From CAYQTO01 sp964420455 (lineage in GTDB: Bacteria; Sumerlaeota; Sumerlaeia; SLMS01): a stretch of DNA of 64,000 nt. The notes under the pieces are model-generated. The model was not told the DNA's origin. It made no database searches and saw only the letters and a list, made by a program, of their open reading frames with translations. Position 1 is the first letter of the stretch; each line of letters starts with the position of its first letter. The stretch is taken from positions 1 through 64,000 of the forward strand of contig CAYQTO010000004.1 of assembly GCA_964420455.1 (NCBI GenBank). Direction: 5' to 3'. The position numbers were made by a program, and so were the translations under genes. Below, in pieces: positions 1 to 8,902 of this stretch.

Positions 1-1
1 C

Positions 2-598
2 AACGACATCGCCGTCCACGTCATCGGTGACGCTTTGGCGCCGCTCGAGACCGCGCCCCGCGACTACCTAGGCGAGCCTCCCGAGGAACTCCTCGACGTA
101 GGCAGCGGCGCCGGAATCCCAGGTATTGTTTACGCCGTCCTCTGGCCCGAGACCAAAGTTGTCCTTCTCGAGTCCCAAAAAAAGCGCATCGAGTTTCTCC
201 ATGAGGCGGTCGAGGAGCTCGAGCTCGGTAACGTGGAAATCCTCGAAGGCCGGGCCGAGTCCCACGCCCACGAGCTCGTCTGGCGCGAGCGCTTTGACCT
301 GGTGACCAGCAGGGCCCTCGCCCCCCTCCCCATCTCCCTCGAATTGTGCCTCCCCTTCCTCGCCCTCGAGGGCTACTTCCTTACCTTCAAGGGCACGAAT
401 CCCGCCGACGAGGTCAAGGAAGCGGAGTTCGCCCTCGGCAAGCTGGGCGGAGGCGCGATCACCACGAAGGCCTACACCGCCGGCCCCGGCGCGCCCCGGC
501 GCAATGCCCTGTGGAGCGAGAAGGTGGGCCTGACCCCGGATCGCTTCCCGCGCAAGGAAGGCATCCCCGCCAAGCGGCCCCTCCGCGGCAGCCGCTGA
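2..598 (+). CDS. rsmG: 16S rRNA (guanine-N7) methyltransferase RsmG, 5' end missing
   Basis: This is the C-terminal part of RsmG (GidB), which methylates G527 of 16S rRNA with S-adenosylmethionine in the cytoplasm. The reading frame is open from base 2, so the start lies outside the window. The SAM-binding loop is seen as LLDVGSGAGIPGI, followed by an acidic strand end (VVLLES) and the VTSRALAPL segment typical of the family. The C terminus is a short basic tail (KRPLRGSR). A strong terminator follows 25 bases downstream. The family assignment is secure; only the N-terminal extent is unknown. Confidence 0.9.
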   Translation, partial: NDIAVHVIGDALAPLETAPRDYLGEPPEELLDVGSGAGIPGIVYAVLWPETKVVLLESQKKRIEFLHEAVEELELGNVEILEGRAESHAHELVWRERFDLVTSRALAPLPISLELCLPFLALEGYFLTFKGTNPADEVKEAEFALGKLGGGAITTKAYTAGPGAPRRNALWSEKVGLTPDRFPRKEGIPAKRPLRGSR

Positions 599-623
599 CC
601 GCTCGCCAAGTTCCGTTGCCCAA

Positions 624-655
624 GGGCCCCCGCTTGCGGGGGCCCCTTTTTCTTT
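624..655 (+). terminator. Rho-independent terminator after rsmG
   Basis: A GC-only stem (GGGCCCCCG pairing with CGGGGGCCC around a CTTG loop) is followed by CCTTTTTCTTTC. It lies between the rsmG stop and the convergent epimerase stop and serves the rightward transcript. Confidence 0.85.
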
Positions 656-665
656 CTCTGATCTG

Positions 666-1553
666 TCAGCGGTGTTTCCTGCCGCGGGCCCGTTTCTCTT
701 CCAGCCCCCTCGCCAATCCCACGGGCGGCCGACCGATCAGTTCGGTCATGGGTCCCACGTCCACGATGCGGTCCTCCCGAGTGCGACGGATGGCCAGAGC
801 CACTTCGCGGAGCAGTCCGAGACCCGGGACCCGGCCCGCGAGCCCCAGCGCGCAAGCCGTGGGATGGCGAGGGACCGTGAGAAGGACCGGGCTCTCCCTG
901 CCAGCGGCCCGGGCAACCTCCTCGACAAGACGACGGTAGGGGAGAGGCCTGGGGCCTCCGAGGTCGACTGCCCTCCGCCGCCACCTCCCGGGCCGTTCCA
1001 GCGCCCCGACCACCGCCGCAACCACGTCGTCCGCGTGCACCGGCTGGACAAGGTACCGCCCTCCGCCAAAAAGTGGAAAGTATCGGCGGCGGAGGAACCA
1101 TTGAAACAGCCGCTCGAGATTGCGGTCGCGCACCCCACCATAGATCATCGTGGGGCGAAGGATCGTCCAGTCCCCTCCCCAGACGGCGACAGCCTGCTCG
1201 CCCAGTCGCACAGGCCGGATGGTGGGGTCGCCCGCAAGCCGGGAAAGTCCCCTGGCGCTGCTTGTTTGGATGTATCGCGCGATCCCCGCCCGATCGCAGG
1301 CAGCGAGGCATATCGGTGCGTGCCGGATATGAAGAAACGAAACGAGTGCGTCTGCGCCCTCGACACCGGAAATGAATTCCCAGGGGCGCCGCACGTCCGA
1401 CCGCCGGAGTTCCGCCCCCAATTTCGCCAGTCCCGCCGCCGTGGCGCTTGCGGGATCGCGCGTCAGAACGGCGACATCGTAGCCCTCGTGGAGCAGCCTG
1501 CGGACCAGCCGCTCGCCCGTGTGGGATGTCCCCCCGGCGACGGCGATCCTCAT
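666..1553 (-). CDS. NAD(P)-dependent epimerase / NmrA-like sugar-nucleotide reductase
   Basis: A 295-residue Rossmann-fold protein of the extended/atypical SDR type. The N terminus MRIAVAGGTSHTGERLV carries a variant nucleotide-binding loop (GGTxxTG). Later segments YIQTSSARGL and ILRPTMIYGG match the NAD-dependent epimerase/NmrA group, but I do not see the classical YxxxK catalytic pair, so it may be a reductase or a regulatory NmrA-like protein. The ATG overlaps the glycosyltransferase stop (ATGA, 1550-1553), so the two are translationally coupled. Modification of a glycan or sugar nucleotide is inferred from that neighbour only. Confidence 0.75.
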   Translation of the reverse strand: MRIAVAGGTSHTGERLVRRLLHEGYDVAVLTRDPASATAAGLAKLGAELRRSDVRRPWEFISGVEGADALVSFLHIRHAPICLAACDRAGIARYIQTSSARGLSRLAGDPTIRPVRLGEQAVAVWGGDWTILRPTMIYGGVRDRNLERLFQWFLRRRYFPLFGGGRYLVQPVHADDVVAAVVGALERPGRWRRRAVDLGGPRPLPYRRLVEEVARAAGRESPVLLTVPRHPTACALGLAGRVPGLGLLREVALAIRRTREDRIVDVGPMTELIGRPPVGLARGLEEKRARGRKHR

Positions 1554-2725
1554 CGCGCCAATTCCTTCTCCAGCCTCTTGTACAGAGCCGCTACCCGCTC
1601 GAGCGCCTGGTCTTCGCGAAAGCGCCTCCGGATGCGTCGCCGTGCGTCCCGTGCCATCGCCGACGCATGGTCCGGGTTGGTCATCATCCACCGGATCGCC
1701 GCGGTCAGTTCGTCGGGACGTTGCGGTTCCACAAGGAGCCCCTCCCTCCCCTCGCGGATCAGCTCGCGACAGCCGCGGATGCGCGTCGCCACACAGGGGA
1801 GCCCCGCGGCCATCGCTTCCATCAGGCTGACGGGCATCCCTTCGCGATGCGATGGCAGGCAGTAGAGATCGGTGGCGGCGAGGACCTCGGGCATGTCGCG
1901 CCTCATGCCAAGGAAGGTCACGCGGCCCTCCAACGGAGGCGTGCGCGCCTTGGCAAGGAGCTGCTCCTTGGCGGCATCGTACTCCGACGTTACCGTGTCG
2001 CCGGCGATCGCGAGATGGAGGCGGGGATGCATGGGCGCGAGACGGGCCGCTGCCTCGAGCAGTTCGCCGAAGCCCTTTTCGCGAACGAGGCGCCCCATGG
2101 CGAGGACCACGAAGGCGTCCTCCGGCAGGCCGTTGGCCGCCCGAAAGATGCGGCGGTGGTCCTGCGGGAACCGCCGCGGATGAAAGCGTTCCGTGTCGAC
2201 CCCATTGGGTGTCCAGTGGATGTGCCGGGGGGGCAGGAGGCGCAGAGCGCGGGCGGTGCGGGCGTCCTCGCGCGAGACGCAGCACAGTTCGTCGGTCAGT
2301 GGGGCCAGCGCCCGCTCGAGCAGCACATGAGCATCGCGTCGGGGGCGGGGCATGCGGTCGTGAAAGTAGAACCCGTGAGCTGTATAGACAACTCGAGGAG
2401 TGGCGGCGAGCCGGGCGGCGATCCTGCCCACCAGTGCGCCAATGGGCGTATGGACGTGGAGGATGTCGATCTGCTCGGCCCGGAGGATCCGATGGACGGA
2501 GCGCACCGCACGCCAGAGGGCTGCGGGGTGGGACCGGCGCGACATGGCGGCCTCAATCATGGGGACCCCGCCCGCCTTGATCGCTTCCCAGTAGGGCCCC
2601 CGGACGCATGCACCCCTCACATCGTAGCCGGCCTCGAGCAGCCTCAGGGCCAGCGGCGCAAGGAACTGGTGGAAGGTGAAGTCGATGGCACAGAGCTGGA
2701 GGATGCGGAGGGGACGGTGCGCCAT
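1550..2725 (-). CDS. Glycosyltransferase family 4 protein
   Basis: A 391-residue GT-B fold glycosyltransferase (GT4 type). The N-terminal domain begins LRILQLCAIDFTFHQFLAPLA and includes DILHVHTPIGALVG. The C-terminal donor-binding domain shows GRLVREKGFGELLEAAARL and the E-x7-E region EGMPVSLMEAMAAGLPCVA. It should transfer a sugar from a nucleotide donor to a lipid- or polysaccharide-linked acceptor at the cytoplasmic face of the membrane; the substrate is unknown. The chosen ATG lies 20 bases after the PilZ gene stop. It carries one GTATAGAC octamer, encoding Val-Tyr-Thr in RVVYTAHGF. Confidence 0.85.
   Translation of the reverse strand: MAHRPLRILQLCAIDFTFHQFLAPLALRLLEAGYDVRGACVRGPYWEAIKAGGVPMIEAAMSRRSHPAALWRAVRSVHRILRAEQIDILHVHTPIGALVGRIAARLAATPRVVYTAHGFYFHDRMPRPRRDAHVLLERALAPLTDELCCVSREDARTARALRLLPPRHIHWTPNGVDTERFHPRRFPQDHRRIFRAANGLPEDAFVVLAMGRLVREKGFGELLEAAARLAPMHPRLHLAIAGDTVTSEYDAAKEQLLAKARTPPLEGRVTFLGMRRDMPEVLAATDLYCLPSHREGMPVSLMEAMAAGLPCVATRIRGCRELIREGREGLLVEPQRPDELTAAIRWMMTNPDHASAMARDARRRIRRRFREDQALERVAALYKRLEKELAR
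2382..2389 (+). repeat. GTATAGAC octamer, copy 1
   Basis: Exact octamer inside the leftward glycosyltransferase gene. On the coding strand it reads GTC TAT AC (Val-Tyr-Thr). Confidence 0.9.
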
Positions 2726-2745
2726 GGGGCGGGGAAGACCGGCGA

Positions 2746-3213
2746 TCAGGGCAGAGAGCCGATCAACTGGAGGAGGGCGATCTGGTCGCGCTGGCGCAGG
2801 ATGGAAAAGAGGATGCCGACGCTGGTGTGCTCGCCGTCCTCGTCGGTGGTGCTGTGGAGCCAGACCACTGTTCCCGTGAGCGAGGGAAAATCCGCTGCCA
2901 TCCCGGCGAGGAAGATCTCCACCCGGATCTCCACATCGTTGGCGATGGCCTGCTGCCACGAAGTGGCGGTGGTCTGCGGGAGCCCCTCAAAGGTGATCTT
3001 GGTCCCGTTGATGGTGATGTCCTCGGTGCGTGCGTGGAAGGGTTCGCGGCTCATGGCCCAGGCGGGGTGGGTCACGTGAACCATGCAGTCGTGTTCGTAT
3101 CGAACCCGTCGTTCGCGGCGGCGGTCGGAGGACGCGGACTCCTCACGGTGGGTCGTACGGTCGTCGCCGGTTTCGGCGTCGTGACGCGTGGGCAGTTCGT
3201 CGTCGTGGATCAT
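2746..3213 (-). CDS. PilZ-domain protein (probable c-di-GMP receptor)
   Basis: A 155-residue protein with a hydrophilic N terminus followed by a PilZ-like core. The arginine-rich c-di-GMP contact is seen as RRRERRVRYEHDC. The second motif appears as DITINGTKI, a variant of D/NxSxxG with threonine in place of serine. A PilZ protein would bind c-di-GMP and modulate a partner. The operon contains a glycosyltransferase and the window encodes a GGDEF-EAL enzyme at 11-14 kb, so control of exopolysaccharide is a reasonable inference. Its ATG overlaps the upstream nuclease stop (ATGA, 3210-3213). Confidence 0.7.
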   Translation of the reverse strand: MIHDDELPTRHDAETGDDRTTHREESASSDRRRERRVRYEHDCMVHVTHPAWAMSREPFHARTEDITINGTKITFEGLPQTTATSWQQAIANDVEIRVEIFLAGMAADFPSLTGTVVWLHSTTDEDGEHTSVGILFSILRQRDQIALLQLIGSLP

Positions 3214-4274
3214 GAGGGGGGATTCACGTCGTCGAGGATCGGATTGGGCCCGGGTGGGACGTCGCTCGTTTCGGAGAACCCATTGGTCGTCGCCCCATTG
3301 ATGGGACCGGCGAAGAGATAGGACTCGAACAGGCGACTGAACTTGGTCCACTGGTCTCCGGCCTGCGCGGCGTCGGCGGTCTCCCGCTCGAAGGAGGCGA
3401 GGTAGGCCTCGGCATGGTCCGCATAGTGGAGGATCAGGGCCTCCTTGGTCTTGGGCACCACGGGCGACCCCCACTCGAGCTTGCCGTGATGACTCAGGAG
3501 GAGGTGAAGGATGTGGGCCTGGACCTCCCGGTCGAAATCCTCGTGCTTGCGCAATTCATTGATGAGTGCATCGACCATCGAGGCGCCCATGGAGATATGC
3601 CCAAGGAGGCGCCCGTGGGAGGTGTATGTCAGCGAGCGGTCCCACTTCAGTTCGCGGATCTTGCCAATGTCGTGGAGCAAGGTCCCGGTGATCAGCACGT
3701 CGCGATGGACCGGCGGATGGACCCCGGCGAAGGCATCGGCGATCCGCATCACCTTGAGGGTATGTTCGAGGAGGCCGTGTATGTAGGCCTCGTGGATTTG
3801 GACCGCGGCAGGGGCGGTGCAATACAGTTCGCGGAGCCGCTCGTGGCCGAAGACCTTGTTGAGGAGCTTGCGGCAATCGGGGTGTTCGACGCGGGCGATC
3901 CACTCGTCGAGCTCGCGTTCCATGTCCTCGCGCGGGCGCGGACTCACCGGCAGGAAGGCGGACTTGTCGACCTCCTCGTCGGGCACCCGTGAGACGCGGC
4001 GCATGGTCATCTGGAGTCGCCCGTTGTACTCCCCGATGTCCCCCTGCACGTGAACGAAGTCGTCGCGGCTGGTTCTCCCGTCGTCGAGCGTCTCGTGGTT
4101 GTCCCAGATCACCCCGGAAAGACTTCCGCTCGCGTCCGTCACCTCGAGCATGAAGAAGGGTTCCCCGTTCTTTTTCTGGCGCCGTTCAACCGCCGTCAGG
4201 AGGTACACGGAGTCCACCCGGTCGCCGGGCTTCAGGCCCGAGAGGGGCACATGGGGGAGGGAAGAGTCGGTCAT
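3210..4274 (-). CDS. YhaM-like 3'-5' exoribonuclease (OB fold plus HD domain)
   Basis: A 354-residue protein with an N-terminal OB-fold nucleic-acid-binding domain (about residues 12-95, including GEPFFMLEVTDASGSLSGV) and an HD phosphohydrolase domain (about 160-300). Metal ligands are seen in HGLLEHTLKV, LLHDIGK and LSHHGKLEWGSP. This order and length match YhaM/CBF1-type 3'-to-5' exoribonucleases. It heads the leftward operon with the PilZ, glycosyltransferase and epimerase genes. A 200-base gap separates it from the divergent transporter gene and should hold both promoters. The C-terminal 40 residues are Pro/Asn-rich and unconserved by eye. Confidence 0.8.
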   Translation of the reverse strand: MTDSSLPHVPLSGLKPGDRVDSVYLLTAVERRQKKNGEPFFMLEVTDASGSLSGVIWDNHETLDDGRTSRDDFVHVQGDIGEYNGRLQMTMRRVSRVPDEEVDKSAFLPVSPRPREDMERELDEWIARVEHPDCRKLLNKVFGHERLRELYCTAPAAVQIHEAYIHGLLEHTLKVMRIADAFAGVHPPVHRDVLITGTLLHDIGKIRELKWDRSLTYTSHGRLLGHISMGASMVDALINELRKHEDFDREVQAHILHLLLSHHGKLEWGSPVVPKTKEALILHYADHAEAYLASFERETADAAQAGDQWTKFSRLFESYLFAGPINGATTNGFSETSDVPPGPNPILDDVNPPS

Positions 4275-4479
4275 GAGTGCGGTCTGCCTAGGATGTCGCC
4301 CAGTTGTGTCGACGGGTGGCAACGTGTCAAAGGCGACTTTTCCCTGCTCGCCGCGTCCCATGGGTGGCGGATGTTAGGGGTGAGCAGGTCCGGGCATCGC
4401 CCCCACGGGGAAAATTCCCCCTTGTTCGCTGCGATCGGTGGGGGCCTACTCCCGGGGCGCCCGTAATCCCCAAAGCTCC

Positions 4480-6531
4480 ATGGTGGTCATGACCCAGCCG
4501 ATCCCGCCCTCGCCCTTCAAGATTCTTCTGTGGGGCATTTCCATCGCCCTCTCCTGGACCTGGGGACTCGGCCTGTTCTTCTCCGTCCAGATCGCCATCC
4601 ATTTCGGCCTCGCCGGATTGCTTCTCTTTGCCATTCCCAATGCGTTGGGCCTGATGGGTTTTGGATTCTTTACCGGGCGCATCGCCCGCCGGCACCAGAC
4701 CGCCCGTGACTTTGAACGCTACTTCTTCCGCACCAGTTACTCCCTGCGCTATGTCATCCTCGCGTATCAGTTGGTCGCGGTCACCCTGACTTTTTTCGCC
4801 ATCTTTCGCTACCTCTTTCTCCCGCTCGAGGTGAACCTCGCCCTTGGAGTGCTGATTGTTCTGGGCGCGGCGCTGATTCTTGGCGAGCAGTTTGACATCT
4901 CGCAGATCAAGTTCAGCCATGCGGTGATGTTCGCGGGAATCCTGCTGGCGATGGTGGGCATTGCGGTGGGCCTTGTGAATTTCCTCGCTCAGGCGGGCCT
5001 GCCGGTCATCGTCGCCGGGGGGCATGAATCCGTCCTGCAATGGGGCTTCCTTGGTTATCTGGTGCCCATTGTTGCGGGTTTTCTTGTGGGTCCGTGGCTC
5101 GACGTCCAGCAATGGCACCGCGCCGTCCAGATCCATCGCGAGGGTCTGAATATCCGAAGCGCCTATCTCATCGGCGGGATTCTCTTTTTTGGGATTCTCC
5201 TCTTTCATGGGCTGGTTGCCCTGGTTGCTTTCGGGGCCGGGGGCATGGCCCTCGTGCCCCCCTCCTTCGACGGGCTTTTTCATGCGAAGGATGCGGTCGT
5301 CCGGCTCATCTTCCCCGAGTCCTCCCTCTTTCTCCAGATCAGCTATCTCGCCTTCATCTTTCTGTGCATCATCTCAACGCTCGACAGTGGCTATGTATCG
5401 CTCCGATGGTACATGCGCGAGGTGGTGCGCCGCAGCGAGAGCATCCTGTTGACCGTGGTGCCCGCGAGCGCCGTCTCCAGCCCGGTCCTTCCGATGGTCG
5501 TGGCGGTTTGTATCGGGGCCGTCTCCGTCCCCCTCCATTTCGAACTCGAGTACTTCATGTCGTTCTACGGTTCGTTCTCCATCGGCTACGCCATCGTGCT
5601 TCTCTTTCGGACGGCCTACCTGCCGGAATTCACGAGCTTCACGCAAACGGTGCTCTTTTCCGTGGCGGCCTTTTCCCTCGGCCTCTTCGGGGTGGGTTAC
5701 TTCGAGGAGATGTGGCCGCTGATGGCGTTGGGGGCGCTCACGCCGCTCGTTCACGGCATGGTCACCATTTCGGGCCGGGTGGTGGTCGACGACCTCCAGA
5801 AGGCGTTTCCCCGACAGACCGATTCGACCGACGACGTGCCCATGGAAAGCGTCTCGGGACGCGCCGCCGAGCGCGCCATCGCCGCCCTTCAGTCTGCTAT
5901 CTCGCACATTGATCCCAAGACGGGCGATCGCTTCAAGGAAGCCTTCCAGAAGATCGAGCCCGCCGCCGCCCAGGCCCTCGCCTCCCTCCTCAGTTCCGTG
6001 AATCCTGCCCACGCGGAGGGAACCCCGGGGACCTCCATTGTCGGGCTCGACGACACCTTTGCGGACGACCACGCGCGTGGTCACTTTGAAGGCAATTGGT
6101 TCTGCCATACCTTCATGATGACCTACAGCGACACCAACTCGGTGGGAAATGTGTACTTCGCAAACTATATTGTCTTCGTCGGAAAGGTCCGCGAGATGTT
6201 CTTTCGCACCGCCATGCCGGAGTTTGACCTGAAGAAGACCGGGTTCTATATCCTCACGCGCCAGATCGAACACAAGTTCCAGATTGAGGCGAAAGAGTTC
6301 GATCTGTTGACGGTGCGTATCCGGGTGGCAGGCTTTAATCGCAAGTTCGCCACGCTCGAGCACCAGATTGTGAACCAGGCGCGTGAGATCCTCGGCCACG
6401 GTCGGCAGATTCTGATGTTCGTCAGCTCACAAGACTACCGCCTCGTGGATCTGCCGAACGAACTGAAGACGGCGTTCCTTCCCTACACCGGGGCGGGCGG
6501 CGGTGAGGCTCGCGACTCGGCGGTGGGCTGA
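4480..6531 (+). CDS. Sodium:solute-symporter-like membrane protein fused to a hotdog thioesterase
   Basis: A protein of about 683 residues with two unrelated parts. The first about 430 residues are a multi-pass membrane domain of SSS/APC type, with GPWLDVQQWHRAVQI and IISTLDSGYVSLRW resembling conserved SSS segments. After a polar linker (about 440-550) comes a hotdog-fold acyl-CoA thioesterase-like domain (about 555-675), with TYSDTNSVGNVYFANYIVF resembling the 4HBT active-site region (DxxGxxxxxxY). The substrate of either part is unknown; coupling acyl-group uptake or release to transport is speculation. ATGs at 4480 and 4489 are both possible starts and neither has a clear ribosome-binding site. 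Confidence 0.7.
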   Translation: MVVMTQPIPPSPFKILLWGISIALSWTWGLGLFFSVQIAIHFGLAGLLLFAIPNALGLMGFGFFTGRIARRHQTARDFERYFFRTSYSLRYVILAYQLVAVTLTFFAIFRYLFLPLEVNLALGVLIVLGAALILGEQFDISQIKFSHAVMFAGILLAMVGIAVGLVNFLAQAGLPVIVAGGHESVLQWGFLGYLVPIVAGFLVGPWLDVQQWHRAVQIHREGLNIRSAYLIGGILFFGILLFHGLVALVAFGAGGMALVPPSFDGLFHAKDAVVRLIFPESSLFLQISYLAFIFLCIISTLDSGYVSLRWYMREVVRRSESILLTVVPASAVSSPVLPMVVAVCIGAVSVPLHFELEYFMSFYGSFSIGYAIVLLFRTAYLPEFTSFTQTVLFSVAAFSLGLFGVGYFEEMWPLMALGALTPLVHGMVTISGRVVVDDLQKAFPRQTDSTDDVPMESVSGRAAERAIAALQSAISHIDPKTGDRFKEAFQKIEPAAAQALASLLSSVNPAHAEGTPGTSIVGLDDTFADDHARGHFEGNWFCHTFMMTYSDTNSVGNVYFANYIVFVGKVREMFFRTAMPEFDLKKTGFYILTRQIEHKFQIEAKEFDLLTVRIRVAGFNRKFATLEHQIVNQAREILGHGRQILMFVSSQDYRLVDLPNELKTAFLPYTGAGGGEARDSAVG

Positions 6532-6562
6532 CCGGGTGGAGGATCCTTCGGCGGGGCCGCTC

Positions 6563-7486
6563 TCACCCGATGGCGGCCAGGAGCCGCCTCTCCGTTTGCC
6601 CAGCGACCAGGCGAAGAAGGTTTGCGATCTCCTTCTTGTCTTTCGTCCCGGCCCCGTAGCCGATCCGGCGGGGGATATATACGAGGGGGGACAGAACCGG
6701 CTTGGCCAGCGCGGCAATAATTGCCGCCCCGGTGGGTGTCGTCATCTCGCCCTCTGTCGTCGTCTTGCGCACGGGGTAGTCCCGGAGGATCGCGAGGGTG
6801 CCCGGCGCAGGGAGCGGCATCCGCCCATGGGCGCAGGCCACCGTTCCCGTCCCGACGGTCACCGGTCCACTCAGGATGTGGTCGATCGCAAGCAGTTCCA
6901 GCCCGACACATGTCCCCACCACATCCACCAGGCAATCAAGCCCGCCGACCTCGTGCAGGTGCACCTTCTCGATGGGCATGCGATGGGCCTGCGATTCCGC
7001 CTCGGCCAGCTTCGTCAGGACCGCCCGGGATCGCTCCTTCACGCGGGGGGCAAGGTCCGCCTTGTCGATGATTGCGAGCAGGTCCCCCAAGTGACGGTGG
7101 GGGTGGGGCACGTCCTCGACCACCACATCGACCTTGGTTCCTGCGATGGTGTGGCGCTTGGCTTCCGATCGCCTGAGGTCGAATCCCTTCACGCCCAGTT
7201 TCCCGACCTCGTGGGTCAGCGCGTGGAAGTCGACGCCGAGGTCGACCAACGCGCCCAGGAACATGTCGCCGGACGCACCCGCAACGGGATCGATGTACAA
7301 CAGGTCGACAAGCTGGCGCCCAGCAACCAGCGCCTCCTCGCTGCCGGCTTCCTCGCCATGGCCGTGGCCATGATCGTGCTGGTGGTCGCCGTGACCATGG
7401 TCATGACCATGGTCGTGGTCATGGTGGTGCGTCGTGGGGGAACCGGTTTCCGTGTGGCCATGATGGAGCAGGGTGGGAAGGCGCAT
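6563..7486 (-). CDS. larC: LarC-type nickel insertion protein, LarC1 part only, with His-rich N terminus
   Basis: LarC inserts nickel into the pincer cofactor of lactate racemase and related enzymes. The core starts at VDLLYIDPVAGASGDMFLGA and continues through KVHLHEVGGLDCLVD, TTPTGAAI and IGYGAGTKD, the features of the LarC1 domain. A 45-residue His/Asp/Gly-rich extension precedes it and probably binds nickel. The protein stops at 307 residues, where full LarC continues into the LarC2 domain. No LarC2 remnant is visible, because the convergent fusion gene ends 31 bases away. An AGGAAA site precedes the ATG. The rhodanese gene stop is 10 bases upstream. Confidence 0.8.
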   Translation of the reverse strand: MRLPTLLHHGHTETGSPTTHHHDHDHGHDHGHGDHQHDHGHGHGEEAGSEEALVAGRQLVDLLYIDPVAGASGDMFLGALVDLGVDFHALTHEVGKLGVKGFDLRRSEAKRHTIAGTKVDVVVEDVPHPHRHLGDLLAIIDKADLAPRVKERSRAVLTKLAEAESQAHRMPIEKVHLHEVGGLDCLVDVVGTCVGLELLAIDHILSGPVTVGTGTVACAHGRMPLPAPGTLAILRDYPVRKTTTEGEMTTPTGAAIIAALAKPVLSPLVYIPRRIGYGAGTKDKKEIANLLRLVAGQTERRLLAAIG

Positions 7487-7496
7487 GATTTGTTTC

Positions 7497-7823
7497 CTAG
7501 TAGCGGGGGATGGAGGGGTCGGCCTTGATGGCGTAGGCATCGATGCCGCCGACAAGGTTGCGGACGTTGTCGAATCCGTGGTGCAGGAGGTAGCGCTGCA
7601 CACTGGCGGAGCGAATGCCGTGGTGACAGATGACGACGACTTCCTCCTCGGCGTGAGCCTCCAGTTCAGTCAGCCGCGAGGGCACGTCGCCCATGGGCAC
7701 ATGGAGTGAGCCGGGGATGTGACAGATCGCGAGTTCCTCATCCTCGCGCACGTCGATCATCACCGGCGCTTTCCCCACGTCGAGACGCTGCTTCAGTTCC
7801 TCCGGGAGGATGGTTGGCTTCAT
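7497..7823 (-). CDS. Rhodanese-domain sulfurtransferase
   Basis: A 108-residue single rhodanese domain. The N-terminal VMIDVREDEELAICHIPGSLHVPM is the CH2A region. The active-site loop VVICHHGIRSASV carries the catalytic cysteine in a CxxGxR loop of the GlpE/PspE type. The C-terminal NLVGGIDAY is also typical. It should carry sulfane sulfur as a cysteine persulfide in the cytoplasm. The start is fixed by the ATGA overlap with the upstream M14 peptidase gene (7820-7823). The ORF extends further upstream in frame, but that part is not rhodanese-like. Confidence 0.9.
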   Translation of the reverse strand: MKPTILPEELKQRLDVGKAPVMIDVREDEELAICHIPGSLHVPMGDVPSRLTELEAHAEEEVVVICHHGIRSASVQRYLLHHGFDNVRNLVGGIDAYAIKADPSIPRY

Positions 7824-8902
7824 GTGGGGGTGGGTTCGCGGGCTGGTTCGGCGTGCAGTTGCGAGACGAAGTGGGCAGAAAGTAATACGGCGTCGCGGAG
7901 GACGCGGGCCTGAGTACCCCACTCGACCGGTGTGACGCGGAAATCTTTCTCGAGCTGGCGGAGCGGCCGCTCGTCGCCCTGAAGGAGGGCCGCCCGGGCC
8001 TCGTCATATCTTGGGCGAAAGCGCTGGTAGGGGGTGTTGTCGTCCGGTGGGTCGCTGATTGGCTCGCCGACGCCGATGCGAAAGAGCGGCACTTCGCTCA
8101 CCATGGCGAGGGGATCACCGCCGAGCGAGCGGACGTATTCCATGCTGCTGGGGAGGAAGAGCCGAGAGGTTTCGGTCTCGCCGCGGTCGAGGAAGAACTC
8201 GCGCATGGCAACAGACGTGGGAGTGGTGGAAAAGCCTCGCTGGATACGATGGAAGCCCTTCTCGCCCCTGCGGTCGATGTCGTGATAGCCGAGGCCGGCG
8301 TGGAGGAAGAGCGAGGCGAGTTGGCGGCGGAGGTCCGCCGTGCGGTCGGCCCAGGAGGACTCGATGAGCCACCAGGCGCCCTCGGCGAAGGCCATTCCGT
8401 GGAGCGAAAGGTGGAGGTGGTAGGGGCCGCCATCGGCAAGGAAAGCGGCGGCGGCGGCGGACTCGGGCCGCGGTTCCGGATCGTCCTCGCCCTGCCCGGG
8501 GTAGTTGAACTCGAGATCATCCCCCGGACTTTCGCGAACGGAGGACAAGGCATAGCGGAGGAAGTTCGGTGGGTCCGTGAACCATCGCTCGTTCCGGCGG
8601 GCGCCGTCGGGATTGATGTGGGGGATGATGCGCCAGGTGGCGGTTTCAAGCCAATCGGGCCCGGACTGGCCGTAGACAAAGAAAAGGAGCAGTTGCATGG
8701 CGGCCATGGGGCCTGCGGGCTCGTCTGCGTGGGCACCTGCCACGATGGAGATCTTGAGGGGCCCCGAACCCGCCTCGACGCCGAAGACCGAGCGGTCCTC
8801 CCGGGATGACCCGATCCGCACCAACTCCAGCGGCAGCTCGCGATCTCGCGCCCGCTGCGCGATGACTTCCAGTTCCTCTTCAGCGTAGGGCGACGTGATC
8901 AC
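7820..8902 (-). CDS. M14-family zinc carboxypeptidase-like protein
   Basis: A 360-residue protein related to M14 carboxypeptidases or succinylglutamate desuccinylase-like amidohydrolases. The first zinc-binding motif HxxE is seen in SIVAGAHADEPAG, the RNERW region follows IIPHINPDGA, and the third zinc ligand is probably in HLHLSLHGM. No signal peptide is apparent, so the product may be cytoplasmic. It starts at GTG, and that codon overlaps the stop of the regulator gene (GTGA, 8899-8902). The substrate (peptide or amidated metabolite) cannot be read from the sequence. Confidence 0.75.
   Translation of the reverse strand: MITSPYAEEELEVIAQRARDRELPLELVRIGSSREDRSVFGVEAGSGPLKISIVAGAHADEPAGPMAAMQLLLFFVYGQSGPDWLETATWRIIPHINPDGARRNERWFTDPPNFLRYALSSVRESPGDDLEFNYPGQGEDDPEPRPESAAAAAFLADGGPYHLHLSLHGMAFAEGAWWLIESSWADRTADLRRQLASLFLHAGLGYHDIDRRGEKGFHRIQRGFSTTPTSVAMREFFLDRGETETSRLFLPSSMEYVRSLGGDPLAMVSEVPLFRIGVGEPISDPPDDNTPYQRFRPRYDEARAALLQGDERPLRQLEKDFRVTPVEWGTQARVLRDAVLLSAHFVSQLHAEPAREPTPT

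Noticed and set aside
3414..3992. 192-codon rightward frame opposite the YhaM-like gene
   Set aside because: The minus strand carries the HD and OB motifs; this frame is a shadow.
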